A DNA stretch of 64,000 bases from Myxococcaceae bacterium (GCA_016793095.1 JAEUJQ010000045.1:62001-126000); one strand, 5' to 3'; counted from the first letter of the stretch, positions 51,545 to 61,286 are shown. Program-made: numbers and translations. Notes: generated from the letters alone by a model not told the origin.

Positions 51545-52417
51545 TCAGGGTGCGAGTCGATACGGCGGCGGCACGAACTCGGCGCCGCGCTCCTTCCTGA
51601 ACCAGGTCCACTGGCGCTTCGCGTAGTGCCGCGTCTTCTGCGCGACGTCCGCGATCGCCTGCTCCACCGTCATCGCCCCGTCGATCACCTGGAGCGCCTG
51701 CGCGTAGCCCACCGCCCCCATCGGTGCGGCCTCGCGGTAGCCCTTCGCGATCAAGGCCCGGGTCTCCTCCACCAGGCCCGCGTCGAACATCGCCTTCGCG
51801 CGGGCGTTGATGGCCGCGTAGAGGGGCTCCCTCGGCGGGTCGAGCACCCAGAGCCTGAACGGGTACCGATCGGCCTGGAAGGCGTGCCGCTCGCGGTGGG
51901 CCGACGCGGGCTCGCCGGTGAGCGAGTGGATCTCGAGCGCGCGGATGAGGCGCACCCGATCGCTCGTGGGCAGCCGCTTCGCCGTGATCGGGTCCACGGC
52001 CGCGAGCTTCGCGTGGAGTTCCCCGTCAGCCAGTTGCTCGAGCTGAGCCCGCAGCGCCTCGTCACTCCCCGGCGCCGGCACCACGCCGTGCAGCAGCACG
52101 CGGATGTAGAGGCCCGTGCCGCCCACCACCACCACCCGCCTCCCCCGCCCTGCGATCTCGGCGATGGCCGCATCGGCGAGCTGCTGAAACCGCGCGGCGC
52201 TGAAGGCCTCCAACGGGTCCACGCACGAGACGAGGTGGTGTGTCACCCGCGCCAGCTCGGCGGCGGTGGGCTTCGCGGTGCCGATGTCGAAGTGCCGGTA
52301 GACCTGCTGCGAATCGGCGTTGACGATCTCGGCTCCGACCTGCTCGGCGAGCTCGATCGCCACCCGCGTCTTCCCCGACGCCGTGGGCCCGGCGATCACC
52401 AGCAGCGGCTGCGTCAC
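51545..52417 (-). CDS. miaA: tRNA dimethylallyltransferase
   Basis: A 290-residue enzyme that transfers a dimethylallyl group to A37 of tRNAs reading UNN codons, the substrate step for MiaB. It begins at a GTG at 52417 which overlaps the upstream stop (GTGA). The P-loop is GPTASGKT; NADSQQVYRHFDIGTAKP and VGGTGLYI follow, and the C-terminus has KTRHYAKRQWTWFR. All are signatures of the IPP transferase family. Length is slightly short but complete. Confidence 0.94.
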   Translation of the reverse strand: MTQPLLVIAGPTASGKTRVAIELAEQVGAEIVNADSQQVYRHFDIGTAKPTAAELARVTHHLVSCVDPLEAFSAARFQQLADAAIAEIAGRGRRVVVVGGTGLYIRVLLHGVVPAPGSDEALRAQLEQLADGELHAKLAAVDPITAKRLPTSDRVRLIRALEIHSLTGEPASAHRERHAFQADRYPFRLWVLDPPREPLYAAINARAKAMFDAGLVEETRALIAKGYREAAPMGAVGYAQALQVIDGAMTVEQAIADVAQKTRHYAKRQWTWFRKERGAEFVPPPYRLAP

Positions 52418-52977
52418 TTCGTCCCGAGGGCCGCCGTGACTTCCTTCTCGAGCAGCGCGCTGGCGTCGTCGCTGTAGCCGCGGTGCACCGTCTTCACCGT
52501 TCCGTCCGGACGAAGCATGAAGAGCGACGGCAGCGGGCTCTGGTTGCCCAGCCACCGGCGCGCGACGATGTTGAACCGATCCTTCAGCACCGGGAAGGTG
52601 ATCTTGTTCGTCGCGACGAGCTCGGCGACCTTCTTCTGGCCCTCCTCCTCGCGATCGATCGCCACCATCATCACCCGCAGGCCCTGCTCGCGGTACTTCT
52701 CGTGGAGCGACTGCAGGTACGGCATCTCCTTCTTGCAGGGGCCGCAGAAGCTGGCCATGAACGACACGACGAGCAGCTTCGTCTTCTTGTCCTGGGGCTC
52801 CTGCCCGACGTACCGATCGATGCCGATCATCGGGTTGCCCTGCTCGCCCATCGCCGCCGCGTTGTAGACGGGCAGGCGGAACGTCGGCGCGGGCCTGTCC
52901 ACCGTCGCGAGATCCTCGTCGGCGAACGACGTCGAGGCGAAGCTGATGATGGCAGCGATGGCGAAGCGGGTGTGCAT
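52414..52977 (-). CDS. TlpA-like periplasmic thioredoxin
   Basis: A 187-residue protein with a signal peptide (MHTRFAIAAIISFASTSFA). The thioredoxin-fold domain has the redox motif FCGPC (Cys78 and Cys81) in VSFMASFCGPCKKEMPYL, and the cis-Pro loop PLPSLFMLRPDG. This is the AhpC-TSA/Redoxin branch, with the typical TlpA-ResA insert. It would reduce or oxidise thiols in the periplasm, for example in cytochrome maturation. It overlaps miaA and follows hisS by 23 nt. Confidence 0.9.
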   Translation of the reverse strand: MHTRFAIAAIISFASTSFADEDLATVDRPAPTFRLPVYNAAAMGEQGNPMIGIDRYVGQEPQDKKTKLLVVSFMASFCGPCKKEMPYLQSLHEKYREQGLRVMMVAIDREEEGQKKVAELVATNKITFPVLKDRFNIVARRWLGNQSPLPSLFMLRPDGTVKTVHRGYSDDASALLEKEVTAALGTK

Positions 52978-53000
52978 GCGTCCTCGGGCGATCTGCGGGC

Positions 53001-54311
53001 TCAGGGCGTGACGGGAGCGGCCTGTGCGGCATTCAAGAGCCACGCGGCCAGCGCGTCGAGGGGAACCGTGACCTCCTTCGCTGGATCACCGTCCGGGAGG
53101 TCCATGTTCTTGATCTTGAAGGCGCGCGCCTCGTGCTCGGCCTGCCCGTAGACGAAGAAGTGCCGGGCCTTGACGGCCGCCGCGCGCTCGACCTGGCGCT
53201 TGATCTTCCCGCCCCGCGGATCGAAGTCGACGGACAGCCCCTGGGCGCGCAGGTCGGTGACGAGCTTCACCGCGTGCACCTTGAGCTCGCCCTCCATCGT
53301 CGCGACGAAGAGCACCGGCCTCCGCTCGGGCCGCTTCCCCAGCGCTTCCATGAGCAACACCAGGCGATCGAGGCCCATCGCGAAGCCGACCGCTGGCTTC
53401 TCGGGCCCGCCGAGCTCGTGAACGAGGTTGTCGTAGCGTCCGCCGCCGCACACCGTGCCCGCGGTCCCCAGCGCGTTGTCGCCGGCCGGCGGCTCGTAGA
53501 TGAACTCGAAGGTGGTGCGCGTGTAGTAGTCGAGGCCGCGCACGAGCTTCGGGTCGATCACGAACGGAATGCCGAGGGCGGTGAGCAGCGCCTTCACCTC
53601 GTCGAAGTGCTTCTTCGCCGCCTCACCCACGAACTCGGAGAGACTGGGCGCCGACTCCACGAGCGAGCGGAGCGCCTCGTCCTTCGTGTCGAGCAGCCGC
53701 ATGGTGTTGCGCTCGAACGTCTCCTTCGCGATCTCGCTGAAGGTGCCGACGTGGGGCGCGAAGTGCGCCTTCAGGGCCTCGAGGTACTTCGGCCGATCGC
53801 TGCTGTCGCCCAGGGTGTTGAGGTGCAGGCTGACGTGCTGGACGCCGATCGCCTTCAGGTAGTGCCACGCCAGCGCGATGTTCTCGACGTCCTGCGAGGC
53901 GTCGGCCGAGCCGTAGGCCTCCGCGCCCAGCTGGTAGAACTGGCGGTAGCGCCCGGTCTTCATGCGCTCGTACCGGAACATCGGCCCCAGGTAGTACCAG
54001 CGCGTCACCGGCTGCTGGGCGAAGCCGTGCTCGATGTACGCCCGCACGGCCGGCGCCGTGTTCTCGGGCCGCATCGTGATCGACCGGCCGCCTTTGTCGT
54101 CGAAGGTGTACATCTCCTTCGAGACGATGTCGGTCACCTCGCCCACGCTGCGAACGAACAGCGCGGTGTCTTCGACGATCGGCGTCCGGATCTCGGAGTA
54201 GCCCCAGGTACCGAAGAGCTCGCGGGCTGTGCGCTCGAGGACCTGCCAGATCTCGATCTGCGGCGGCAGCAGATCGTTCATGCCCTTCGGGGCGGCGAAC
54301 TTCTGACTCAT
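53001..54311 (-). CDS. hisS: histidyl-tRNA synthetase
   Basis: A 436-residue class II synthetase that charges tRNA-His. Motif 2 is in TMRPENTAPAVRAY with RWYYLGPMFRYER. The HisA signature regions are LVRGLDYYTRTTFEF and GGGRYDNLVHELGG, and motif 3 is in GFAMGLDRL. The C-terminal anticodon-binding domain has VDFDPRGGKIKRQVE. Length is typical. It is 10 nt after the psd stop on the same strand. Confidence 0.95.
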   Translation of the reverse strand: MSQKFAAPKGMNDLLPPQIEIWQVLERTARELFGTWGYSEIRTPIVEDTALFVRSVGEVTDIVSKEMYTFDDKGGRSITMRPENTAPAVRAYIEHGFAQQPVTRWYYLGPMFRYERMKTGRYRQFYQLGAEAYGSADASQDVENIALAWHYLKAIGVQHVSLHLNTLGDSSDRPKYLEALKAHFAPHVGTFSEIAKETFERNTMRLLDTKDEALRSLVESAPSLSEFVGEAAKKHFDEVKALLTALGIPFVIDPKLVRGLDYYTRTTFEFIYEPPAGDNALGTAGTVCGGGRYDNLVHELGGPEKPAVGFAMGLDRLVLLMEALGKRPERRPVLFVATMEGELKVHAVKLVTDLRAQGLSVDFDPRGGKIKRQVERAAAVKARHFFVYGQAEHEARAFKIKNMDLPDGDPAKEVTVPLDALAAWLLNAAQAAPVTP

Positions 54312-54321
54312 GGCTCGTCTC

Positions 54322-55164
54322 TCACGTGCGGGTGGCGATGCGCTGACCGAGGCGGACCGGCACGTCGGGCGCCAGCGCCGGAGCCCACGTCAGCTTGCCC
54401 TTCTGGAAGAGCAGGATCACCGTCGAGCCCATCTCGAACATGCCGATCTCGCCGCCCTTCGGCATGGGGATCGGCCGATCGTAGTTCAGCACCCGCTGGC
54501 CCTGGCCGGTGTGCGTCACCACCGCGTCGTAGGCCGCGTGGATGCGTGAGACACAGGTGGCGCCCACCGCGACGTAGGCGACGGGCCCCAGCGCGGTGTC
54601 GAGCCAGGTGACGAGGCGCTCGTTGATCGCGAACAGCGCGTCGACGGAGTTCACCGACGCCTGGTTCACCGGCCAGAACTTGCCCGGCAGGTACGAGTAG
54701 CCGGTGACGCGGCCTTCCAGCGGTGCGTGGAAGCGGTGGTAGTCGCGCGGCGACAGGTAGATGGTGACGAAGCTGCCGCCCTCGAAGTCGAGCGCGCGCC
54801 TGGCGTCGCCGAGCAGCTTGTCCACGGGGAAGTGAATGCCCTTCGCCTGCAGGCACCGGCCCGACTCGATCTGCCCCACCTGCGAGATCGCCCCGTCACA
54901 CGGGCTGACGATCGCCTCCGGCGCCTCGTCCTGTGGCCGCAGGCCAGGCTTGAGGCGGCGCGTGAAGAACTGGCCGAAGGTCGGGTACTGCTCGATGGGA
55001 CCCTCGGCCTCGTCGAGGTTGACCCGGTACTGCTTCGCGAACCACCGCACGGCCGCCTGGTGGAGAGCGGCGGGCACGGGCGCGCGCGTGGCCAGGCCCA
55101 CCGCTGAGGAGAGCGCCGACTTGGGCACCAGGCGCATCATCTTCATGAACGTCGAGTCATCCAT
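54322..55164 (-). CDS. psd: phosphatidylserine decarboxylase proenzyme
   Basis: A 280-residue enzyme making phosphatidylethanolamine at the membrane. The self-cleavage site is Gly246-Ser247 in MGSTVILLF, where Ser becomes the pyruvoyl group. The catalytic Asp90 is in SPCDG, and His143 and His146 are in SPRDYHRFH. Length is that of the classical E. coli-like type. It has the normal GST variant of the LGST motif. Confidence 0.94.
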   Translation of the reverse strand: MDDSTFMKMMRLVPKSALSSAVGLATRAPVPAALHQAAVRWFAKQYRVNLDEAEGPIEQYPTFGQFFTRRLKPGLRPQDEAPEAIVSPCDGAISQVGQIESGRCLQAKGIHFPVDKLLGDARRALDFEGGSFVTIYLSPRDYHRFHAPLEGRVTGYSYLPGKFWPVNQASVNSVDALFAINERLVTWLDTALGPVAYVAVGATCVSRIHAAYDAVVTHTGQGQRVLNYDRPIPMPKGGEIGMFEMGSTVILLFQKGKLTWAPALAPDVPVRLGQRIATRT

Positions 55165-55240
55165 CGGGCGCTCGTGTAGCGCCGAAGCGACGGCCGCTCA
55201 ACGAAGCCGATGGGGTTGTTGAGCCACCTCGTCGAGGGCC

Positions 55241-56053
55241 TCAGGGTTGTGGCCGCGCGCCCAGATCGCCCTCGGCCTTCGTCGGCTGCATCCCGTCGCC
55301 CGTCGAGCCCGCAGGCAGCGTTCCGGGCGCAGGGGCTGTCGGAGCGGCCGCGCCGGGCGGAAGGGGCGCACCCGGCACGACCAGGAACTGGGTCGGCGGT
55401 TGCTCGACCGTCCCGCCCGCCCCCCCGTCGAGGATGGTGCGGGTGACGGTCCTCGTAGACGACAGCCGTCCAGCGAGCGCACCGTTGACGAAGAAGAACC
55501 GCGACGGGCCTTCGACCTTGAGCTTCTTGAAGCACGGCGCAGTCTCGTTCACCTGGTACGCGGGCACCTCGCCCTGTCCGTCCACCTTGATCGGCTGCGG
55601 CCCGCTCACGCAGTCGCCGAACTGCTCCTTGAAGAGCGCCTCAGGCATTCCGCCGGTCGGGACCAGCTCGGGCACACCGCCGTCGAAGGGATCGACCGCC
55701 GCTGCGCTGGGTATCGCGACGGCCTCGGGCCGGCGGAAGTCGGGCACCTGGGGCTCGTCCGCTGGCTTCACGACGACAGCGCTCGCGCGTTCCTGCGCGA
55801 CCCGGGCTTTCTCCGCCGAGATCTTCGCCAGCAGCGCCTGCGCGCGGTCGTATTCGAAGGCCCGCGTCGGCACCGCGGCGAGCGTCTGGCTCACCTGCTC
55901 CATCTCGGGCATCAGGTACGCGTCGTCCCCTTCCTGAGCGGTCAACGAGTCGAAGCGACGCTGGGCCTCGAAGTACTCCTTCGAGCTCTTCTTGCAGCCG
56001 CCGAGGGCAGTGACCGACAGCAGGGCGAGGAGGATCAGGGCCGTGGTGCGCAT
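55241..56053 (-). CDS. lipoprotein of unknown function
   Basis: A 270-residue protein with a lipobox LGGC (Cys20, followed by KKSSKE). A helical, charged region (about 25-95) is followed by a Pro/Val-rich linker, a region around DCVSGPQPIKVDGQGEVPAY with two Cys, and a low-complexity Pro/Gly/Ala tail (PPGAAAPTAPAPG). No enzyme motif. It is probably transcribed alone or with psd, 76 nt away. I do not recognise the family. Confidence 0.65.
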   Translation of the reverse strand: MRTTALILLALLSVTALGGCKKSSKEYFEAQRRFDSLTAQEGDDAYLMPEMEQVSQTLAAVPTRAFEYDRAQALLAKISAEKARVAQERASAVVVKPADEPQVPDFRRPEAVAIPSAAAVDPFDGGVPELVPTGGMPEALFKEQFGDCVSGPQPIKVDGQGEVPAYQVNETAPCFKKLKVEGPSRFFFVNGALAGRLSSTRTVTRTILDGGAGGTVEQPPTQFLVVPGAPLPPGAAAPTAPAPGTLPAGSTGDGMQPTKAEGDLGARPQP

Positions 56054-56113
56054 GAGGAGACTTCGCGTCCTTTCACGCCTGACGGCAAGTTTTCTTCGCT
56101 CACCGTACCGGCG

Positions 56114-56845
56114 TCAGACTCCGAGGAAGAGCCGCTTGCCGAAGTTCAACGCGAGATCGGCGTCGAAGATCTTCTGCGCCGAGCCTTCGATGTCGTACTC
56201 GACGCGCATGTACTCCACCGTGCGGGCCTCCGTGTCGTAGATCACGAAGCACGCGCGGTTGTCGTAGTCGCGGGGCTGGCCGACGCTGCCCACGGAGATG
56301 ATGTACTTGTAGCCCTTCCGAACACCGAACTTCTGAGCCACCACGTCGTTCACCTCGCCCGAGCCCAGCGCGAAGGCTTTGCACAGGTGGCTGTGGCCGA
56401 TGAAGGTCACCTCGGGCAGATCGGTCGTGAAGGGCGTCAGCTCGCGGGCCTGCTCCAGGGCGAAGATGTACTCGTACGCGCGGGGCTCGATGGGCGAGCC
56501 GTGGCAGAAGCCCACCTCGCCGATGCGATAGGTGAAGGGCAGGCTGCGCAGCCACGCGGTGTTCTCTTCGCTGATGACGTTGGCTGACCAGTCGAGGGCG
56601 TGGCGGGCGGCGTCGTAGTAGAACGAGTAGTCCATTCGGCCGGCCACGGCCGCGTCGTGGTTCCCCAGCAGCGTGACCTCGGCGTTCTTCCGTACCAGCT
56701 CGCAGCAGGGGTTCGGCGAGGCGCCGTAGCCGACGACGTCTCCCAGGGAGACGATGCGATCGACCCGGCTGGCGTCGATCACCTTGAAGACCTCGGTCAG
56801 CGCCTCGATGTTGCTGTGAATGTCGGAGATGATCGCGATGCGCAC
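56114..56845 (-). CDS. metallophosphoesterase
   Basis: A 243-residue calcineurin-like phosphoesterase, starting at a GTG (56845). The metal ligands are in SDIHSN (near the N-terminus), GDVVGYGASPNP, GNHDAAV, and GHSH. FVIYDT and the late GSVGQPRD block fit the YfcE/MJ0936-like group acting on phosphodiesters. Substrate is unknown; cyclic nucleotides or phosphorylated proteins are both possible. It follows the PilZ gene by 26 nt on the same strand, which hints at nucleotide signalling. Confidence 0.88.
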   Translation of the reverse strand: MRIAIISDIHSNIEALTEVFKVIDASRVDRIVSLGDVVGYGASPNPCCELVRKNAEVTLLGNHDAAVAGRMDYSFYYDAARHALDWSANVISEENTAWLRSLPFTYRIGEVGFCHGSPIEPRAYEYIFALEQARELTPFTTDLPEVTFIGHSHLCKAFALGSGEVNDVVAQKFGVRKGYKYIISVGSVGQPRDYDNRACFVIYDTEARTVEYMRVEYDIEGSAQKIFDADLALNFGKRLFLGV

Positions 56846-56871
56846 GCAGTGCCTTCCGTCGAAGGGCCTCG

Positions 56872-57201
56872 TCACCGGACCAGCTGGTGGGACTCGGCCT
56901 GAACCAGCCGTCGTATCGTCTCCAGCCGGTCGTCGTCCACGCCTACGAACTGCAGCCCCATACCGGGCGGGCCGCCCTGCCCTTCCAGCCTCGCCCAGAT
57001 CACCCGGGCCTGCGCCTCGATCGCGTTGTCGTTGCCGAAGCGCAGCAGGGCGCTGCTGCCTTCCGTCAGCGGGGTGCTGGTACGCAGAAAGAGCCCACCC
57101 TCGGACAGATTCCCGATGCGCGCGTACACGGTGATGTTCTCGCCTTCGCACCAGCACCGCAGGCGCGAGGACACCCGGCTGTACCTGCGATTCTCCACCA
57201 C
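56872..57201 (-). CDS. PilZ-domain protein
   Basis: A 109-residue single-domain protein. It has the c-di-GMP-binding motif pair: basic RRYSRVSSRLR at the N-terminus and NLSEGGLF in the middle (a D/N-x-S-x-x-G motif). IWARLEGQGGPPGMGLQF closes the beta barrel. It should bind cyclic di-GMP and relay it to a partner. The downstream phosphoesterase lies 26 nt away. A second PilZ gene is divergent, 152 nt from this start. Confidence 0.85.
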   Translation of the reverse strand: MVENRRYSRVSSRLRCWCEGENITVYARIGNLSEGGLFLRTSTPLTEGSSALLRFGNDNAIEAQARVIWARLEGQGGPPGMGLQFVGVDDDRLETIRRLVQAESHQLVR

Positions 57202-57353
57202 GACTCACGCCTCCGCGAACGACGACCTCTTCATCGTTCTCCCCCCACCAACCGCCTCGATCGTATGGACCGCCGCTGAGCAACGTCAAGGAGTGACCGG
57301 GTGGCCACATCTCGCACATTGGCTTTCATGGCGACGCGGGGCACCCTTGGGTC

Positions 57354-57722
57354 ATGGCGACGCAGCCCAGACCCGTGCGGTACCGGTGCGAGCTCTACGC
57401 GAACATCGCTGAGGCTGAGGGCGATTCGCGCGCACGGGTGCTCGAGATGTCCGAGTCGGGAGCGTTCATCGAGGAGGCCGAGGGGTTCGATGATCGCCAG
57501 GTCGGTGACGAGGCGACGCTGACGCTCGCGCTGCCGGGAGGCGACCCCTGGTCGGGTCGATTCCGCATCAGCCGGCTGGGCACCTCGCGCCGAGAGCTCA
57601 AGGACCCGCGCGTCGAGCACGTGACGGTGGCGGTTCGGGGCTATGGCGTCGAGTTCCTCGAGCTGCACGACGACGAGCTGGAGCGGCTGCGCGACTTCCT
57701 CGAGCTGCTCGAGCTGCGGTAG
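57354..57722 (+). CDS. PilZ-like domain protein
   Basis: A 122-residue protein. The N-terminal RPVRYRCELYANI and EMSESGAFIEE correspond to PilZ strands, with SESG in place of the usual DxSxxG. The first motif has fewer Arg than the partner at 56872-57201, so ligand binding is less certain. The C-terminus is a Leu/Glu-rich helix. Convergent with the gene ending at 57737. Confidence 0.75.
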   Translation: MATQPRPVRYRCELYANIAEAEGDSRARVLEMSESGAFIEEAEGFDDRQVGDEATLTLALPGGDPWSGRFRISRLGTSRRELKDPRVEHVTVAVRGYGVEFLELHDDELERLRDFLELLELR

Positions 57723-57736
57723 CCAGGCGCGCGAGT

Positions 57737-58372
57737 TCAGCGCTGGCCGAAGTCGTAGATCTTCTCGATGGCGATCTGGCGGTAGCGATCCGCCTTCAGT
57801 GAGCGCCGGGCACAGTCGAACATCAGCTCGCGCTCTGGCTCCCCAGCCCGTCGGCGGCGCTCGGCCTCGGCGATGATCAGCGGCGCCGCCGCATGGGGGT
57901 GCCACACCCACGCGGACGAGAAGGCGAGCGAGTCACCCATCGGGATGAGGCGGGCCTCGAGCACGTCACCCACGGACAGGCCGTGCAGGGTGCGGCGCTC
58001 CGAGACGACGACCGCCGACTGGCTGCTGAGCGAGCGGAGCCTGACGCCCGCCCGATCCATGCCCGTCACCTCGAACAGGCCGTGCCAGGTCTCGGTCCAC
58101 GCTCGCCACCTGGAGGCTTGCTCGGCGTCGCCGCTCTGGAGGGCCTCGAGATAGCGCGCGCGTGCCGGCGTCTGGCCCGCCCATGGCGCGACGCGATCGC
58201 AGAGGTAGAACTCGAGGAAGCCCGACAGCCGCAGGTCGAGCTGCCGATCCTCCTCGAAGACCTCGCCAGCGAGGTGCGAGTACTCGGCCCGCGCCGCCAC
58301 CACGTCCTCCTGGCGCTCGGGCATCCGGGCCCACTGAACGAGGGCATCGAACGTGGCGTGGGACTGGCTCAT
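57737..58372 (-). CDS. protein of unknown function downstream of carA
   Basis: A 211-residue protein with no signal or membrane segment, starting at the ATG at 58372 overlapping the carA stop by 4 nt. The N-terminus is helical ([33 protein letters not shown]). The central part (about 105-150) has a beta-rich [20 protein letters not shown] do not recognise the family. Translational coupling to carA is likely but says nothing of role. Confidence 0.65.
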   Translation of the reverse strand: MSQSHATFDALVQWARMPERQEDVVAARAEYSHLAGEVFEEDRQLDLRLSGFLEFYLCDRVAPWAGQTPARARYLEALQSGDAEQASRWRAWTETWHGLFEVTGMDRAGVRLRSLSSQSAVVVSERRTLHGLSVGDVLEARLIPMGDSLAFSSAWVWHPHAAAPLIIAEAERRRRAGEPERELMFDCARRSLKADRYRQIAIEKIYDFGQR

Positions 58373-59514
58373 GCCGGCAACGGCGTGCCAGCCATCAGGT
58401 CCGCGAAGCGCTTGAACAGGTAGCGCGCGTCGTGAGGGCCTGGCGAGGCCTCGGGGTGGTACTGGACGCTGAAGCAGCGCGCCTCGGGCAGCGCGAGGCC
58501 CTCGACGGTCTGGTCGTTGAGGTTCACGTGCGTGACGCGGGCCTTCGCCGACAGGCTCTTCGCGTCCACCGCGAAGCCGTGGTTCTGAGAGGTGATCTCC
58601 ACCCGCCCGGTCGCGAGGTCCTGCACCGGCTGGTTGGCGCCGCGGTGCCCGAACTTGAGCTTGTAGGTCTGTGCCCCCAGCGCGCGCGCGAGGATCTGAT
58701 GGCCCAGGCAGATGCCGAACAGCGGCTTCTTGCCGATCAGGGCGGCGACCGTCTTGTCCGCGCCCGCCACCGCCGCCGGGTCGCCGGGGCCGTTGGTGAG
58801 GAAGATGCCGTCGGGCGAGAGGGCGAGCACCTCGTCGGCCGAGGTCTTCGCGGGCACCACCGTCACGCGGCAGCCCTGATCCACGAGGAACTGGAGCATG
58901 GCCTTCTTGAGGCCGTAGTCGATCGCCACCACGTGGAAGCGCACGGGCGCGGGCGGCGGCTGGGGGCCCAGCACGGCGGGCGTCGGGGTCGTCCACTCGT
59001 AGCGCTCACGGGTCGACACGCCGCTCGCGAGGTCGAGCCCCTCCATCGAGGGGATCTGCCTGGCCTTCTCCACCAGCGCCTTCGCGGTGACTGCCTCGGT
59101 GCTGATGACGCCGTTCTGTGAGCCGTGCGTGCGCAGGTGCCTCACCAGCCGCCGGGTGTCGAGGCCCTCGATGCCCCCGACCTTCCAGCGTGCGAGCCAG
59201 GTCGGCAACGGCTGCTGCGAGCGGAAGTTCGAGGGCTCGGACAGCTCTCGCACCACCAGCCCCGTCGCGTGCGGCCGCGCAGACTCCTCGTCGAACGCGT
59301 TGGCGCCGACGTTGCCGATCTGCGGACTCGCGAAGGTGACGATCTGCCCGACGTACGAGGGGTCAGTCAGGATCTCCTGGTAGCCCGTCATCGAGGTGTT
59401 GAAGACGACTTCGCCCAGCGAGGGCTCCTCGCTCGCGAACCCTCGCCCTTCGAAGATCGTCCCGTCGGCCAACGCCAGCACGGCTCGCTTCGGGCGCACA
59501 CCATCAGAAGACAT
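58369..59514 (-). CDS. carA: carbamoyl-phosphate synthase small (glutaminase) subunit
   Basis: A 381-residue glutamine amidotransferase subunit that frees ammonia for carbamoyl phosphate made by CarB. The N-terminal domain starts [21 protein letters not shown]. The class I amidotransferase domain has the nucleophile Cys in [20 protein letters not shown] with QNHGFAVD, and the base His in [14 protein letters not shown]. Length is typical. carB is not in the window. It overlaps the preceding gene by 11 nt. Confidence 0.95.
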   Translation of the reverse strand: MSSDGVRPKRAVLALADGTIFEGRGFASEEPSLGEVVFNTSMTGYQEILTDPSYVGQIVTFASPQIGNVGANAFDEESARPHATGLVVRELSEPSNFRSQQPLPTWLARWKVGGIEGLDTRRLVRHLRTHGSQNGVISTEAVTAKALVEKARQIPSMEGLDLASGVSTRERYEWTTPTPAVLGPQPPPAPVRFHVVAIDYGLKKAMLQFLVDQGCRVTVVPAKTSADEVLALSPDGIFLTNGPGDPAAVAGADKTVAALIGKKPLFGICLGHQILARALGAQTYKLKFGHRGANQPVQDLATGRVEITSQNHGFAVDAKSLSAKARVTHVNLNDQTVEGLALPEARCFSVQYHPEASPGPHDARYLFKRFADLMAGTPLPA

Positions 59515-59914
59515 TGGGCGGTCGCTCCTTGCGCTCGATGACGAACTTCAGCACGCGCACCTTGTCGGTGGGTTTCAGCTGGACCCGGCGCTCGTAGGCG
59601 ACCCGCACGTGCAGCACCTTGGTGCGCTCGTCGTACTCCACGAGCACCTGCTCCGGCTCGAGGAGCAGTCCCTTCTCGTGCACGACCTCGCCAAACTCGT
59701 TCTCCACGGGGTGGGTCTCCCACGGCACCATCAGGAACTTGCGCATCAGCTCGAGCTGGAGCTGCTCGGCCCCGAGATCCCTGAACTGGTTGAAGGTGCT
59801 GTTGACCAGGTCCTTGGCGTCCATGTGATCCACGTAGATGGGGCCAAACGTGATGGCGGAGTAGATGGCCCCCAGGAGGGCGGCGACCATCACGTATCCG
59901 AGGAAGGTACGCAT
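59504..59914 (-). CDS. small membrane-anchored protein of unknown function
   Basis: A 136-residue protein with one N-terminal membrane helix ([21 protein letters not shown]). A soluble domain follows ([20 protein letters not shown], then [20 protein letters not shown]). The start ATG is at 59914 and the last 11 nt overlap carA. It is probably translated with lepB upstream or as a separate unit. No known family is recognised. Confidence 0.65.
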   Translation of the reverse strand: MRTFLGYVMVAALLGAIYSAITFGPIYVDHMDAKDLVNSTFNQFRDLGAEQLQLELMRKFLMVPWETHPVENEFGEVVHEKGLLLEPEQVLVEYDERTKVLHVRVAYERRVQLKPTDKVRVLKFVIERKERPPNVF

Positions 59915-59968
59915 GGAGGCGCTGTAGCGAGCCCCTCACCCGACCGTCAAGCAAGGCCTGATTCGACC

Positions 59969-61285
59969 TCAGGGCGGGGTTGGCGGAGCGCCCTCGGCGC
60001 CACACAGCTCCATTGGCTGGAACAGCCGGTCCGTGCGGAAGCCGGTGCCTCCGAAGACGCCGCTCAGCAGACCTCCGCGCCCGAGCGCGAGCCAGATCAC
60101 GGTCGCCTTCCCCTTGATGTGCCCGAACGGCACGAACTCGAAGTCGCCGGTGCCTCCACCGAGACCGAAGCGGCTGTCTTCGGAGTTGTCCCGGTTGTCG
60201 CCCATCACGAACACGGCGCCCTCGGGCACCTTCACCTCGCCGTCGCGATCCCGCGGCCTCATCGGGTCGTTGAGGATCCAGTGGGTGACGGTGTCGAGCT
60301 TCTCCTTGAGCAGCGTGGACTCAGAGAGGAACCAGTCGTCGGTGAACCACATGCGCGGGTGGCTGAGCTGGTAGCGCTGATCCCAGTACGTGTGCTTCGG
60401 GGTCTCGAGTGTGGCTTCGACGCGCTGGCCGTTCACCCGCAGCTCGCGGCCGGAGAAGCTCAAGGTGTCGCCGCCCACGCCGACGACGCGCTTGATGTAG
60501 TCCTTGTCGGGCGAGACCGGGTTGTTGAAGACGATCACGTCGCCGCGCTTCGGCGGCCGAACGATGACGAAGGGCACCGTGTTGGTGAAGGGCAGGCGCA
60601 CGCCGTAGATGAACTTGTTCACGAAGACCTGATCGCCAATCTCGAGGGTGGGCAACATCGACCCCGAGGGGATCTTGAAGGGCTCGAGGAAGACGGAGCG
60701 GACCAGCAGGGCGATCGCCAGCGCCTTGACGAGCCCTGAGCCGGTCTCGAGCCACCCTGCCCGCTTGTGCTTCGCGAGGTGCTTGTCGTGGGAGTCGAGC
60801 AGCTTCTTCGAGGTGTCGCGGAGCGCCTCGGGGCTCGCGGCCGGCAAGGCCTTCACCAGCGCCGAGGAGCGCTCGGTCAGCTCGGACCAGGCGGCCGGCT
60901 TGAGCAGCGCGCGGTGTTTGTTCGCGTCGGTCTCGACCTCCGAGAGCAGCTCCTCGGCCTCGTGGCGGGCCATGCGCAAGGCCTCCCACGGCTTCGCGAG
61001 GTAGCGCAGGCCCACCAGCACCGCCCACCAGCTCACGCACCCAAGGCCGAACGCCTTCATCGGGAACTGGAGCCACAGGTACGTGCAGACCGACGACTCG
61101 ACGATCGAGAGGTAGACGAGGAAGACGAGCGCCAGCACCGTGACCGGCGCCCAGAGCGACTTGGCCCGCTCGATCCACCGCGTCTTCTTCAGCGCCCGGA
61201 CGTCGTCCTGCGTGAGCGTCGCCTTGACCGCGTCACCGAGGGACTTCGCGTCGGGAGCCTTCTGCGCAGTCGTCTCGCCGGCCAC
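59969..61285 (-). CDS. lepB: signal peptidase I
   Basis: A 438-residue enzyme that cleaves signal peptides of exported proteins at the membrane surface. The catalytic Ser209 is in PSGSMLPTLE and the general-base Lys265 in DYIKRVVGVGGD. Box E is MGDNRDNSEDSR. It is longer than usual: two N-terminal membrane segments (about 46-66 and 80-96) are followed by a helical region (100-180) before a third hydrophobic segment at about 185-200. It begins one base after the lepA stop, matching the common lepA-lepB order. Confidence 0.94.
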   Translation of the reverse strand: MAGETTAQKAPDAKSLGDAVKATLTQDDVRALKKTRWIERAKSLWAPVTVLALVFLVYLSIVESSVCTYLWLQFPMKAFGLGCVSWWAVLVGLRYLAKPWEALRMARHEAEELLSEVETDANKHRALLKPAAWSELTERSSALVKALPAASPEALRDTSKKLLDSHDKHLAKHKRAGWLETGSGLVKALAIALLVRSVFLEPFKIPSGSMLPTLEIGDQVFVNKFIYGVRLPFTNTVPFVIVRPPKRGDVIVFNNPVSPDKDYIKRVVGVGGDTLSFSGRELRVNGQRVEATLETPKHTYWDQRYQLSHPRMWFTDDWFLSESTLLKEKLDTVTHWILNDPMRPRDRDGEVKVPEGAVFVMGDNRDNSEDSRFGLGGGTGDFEFVPFGHIKGKATVIWLALGRGGLLSGVFGGTGFRTDRLFQPMELCGAEGAPPTPP

Positions 61286-61286
61286 C

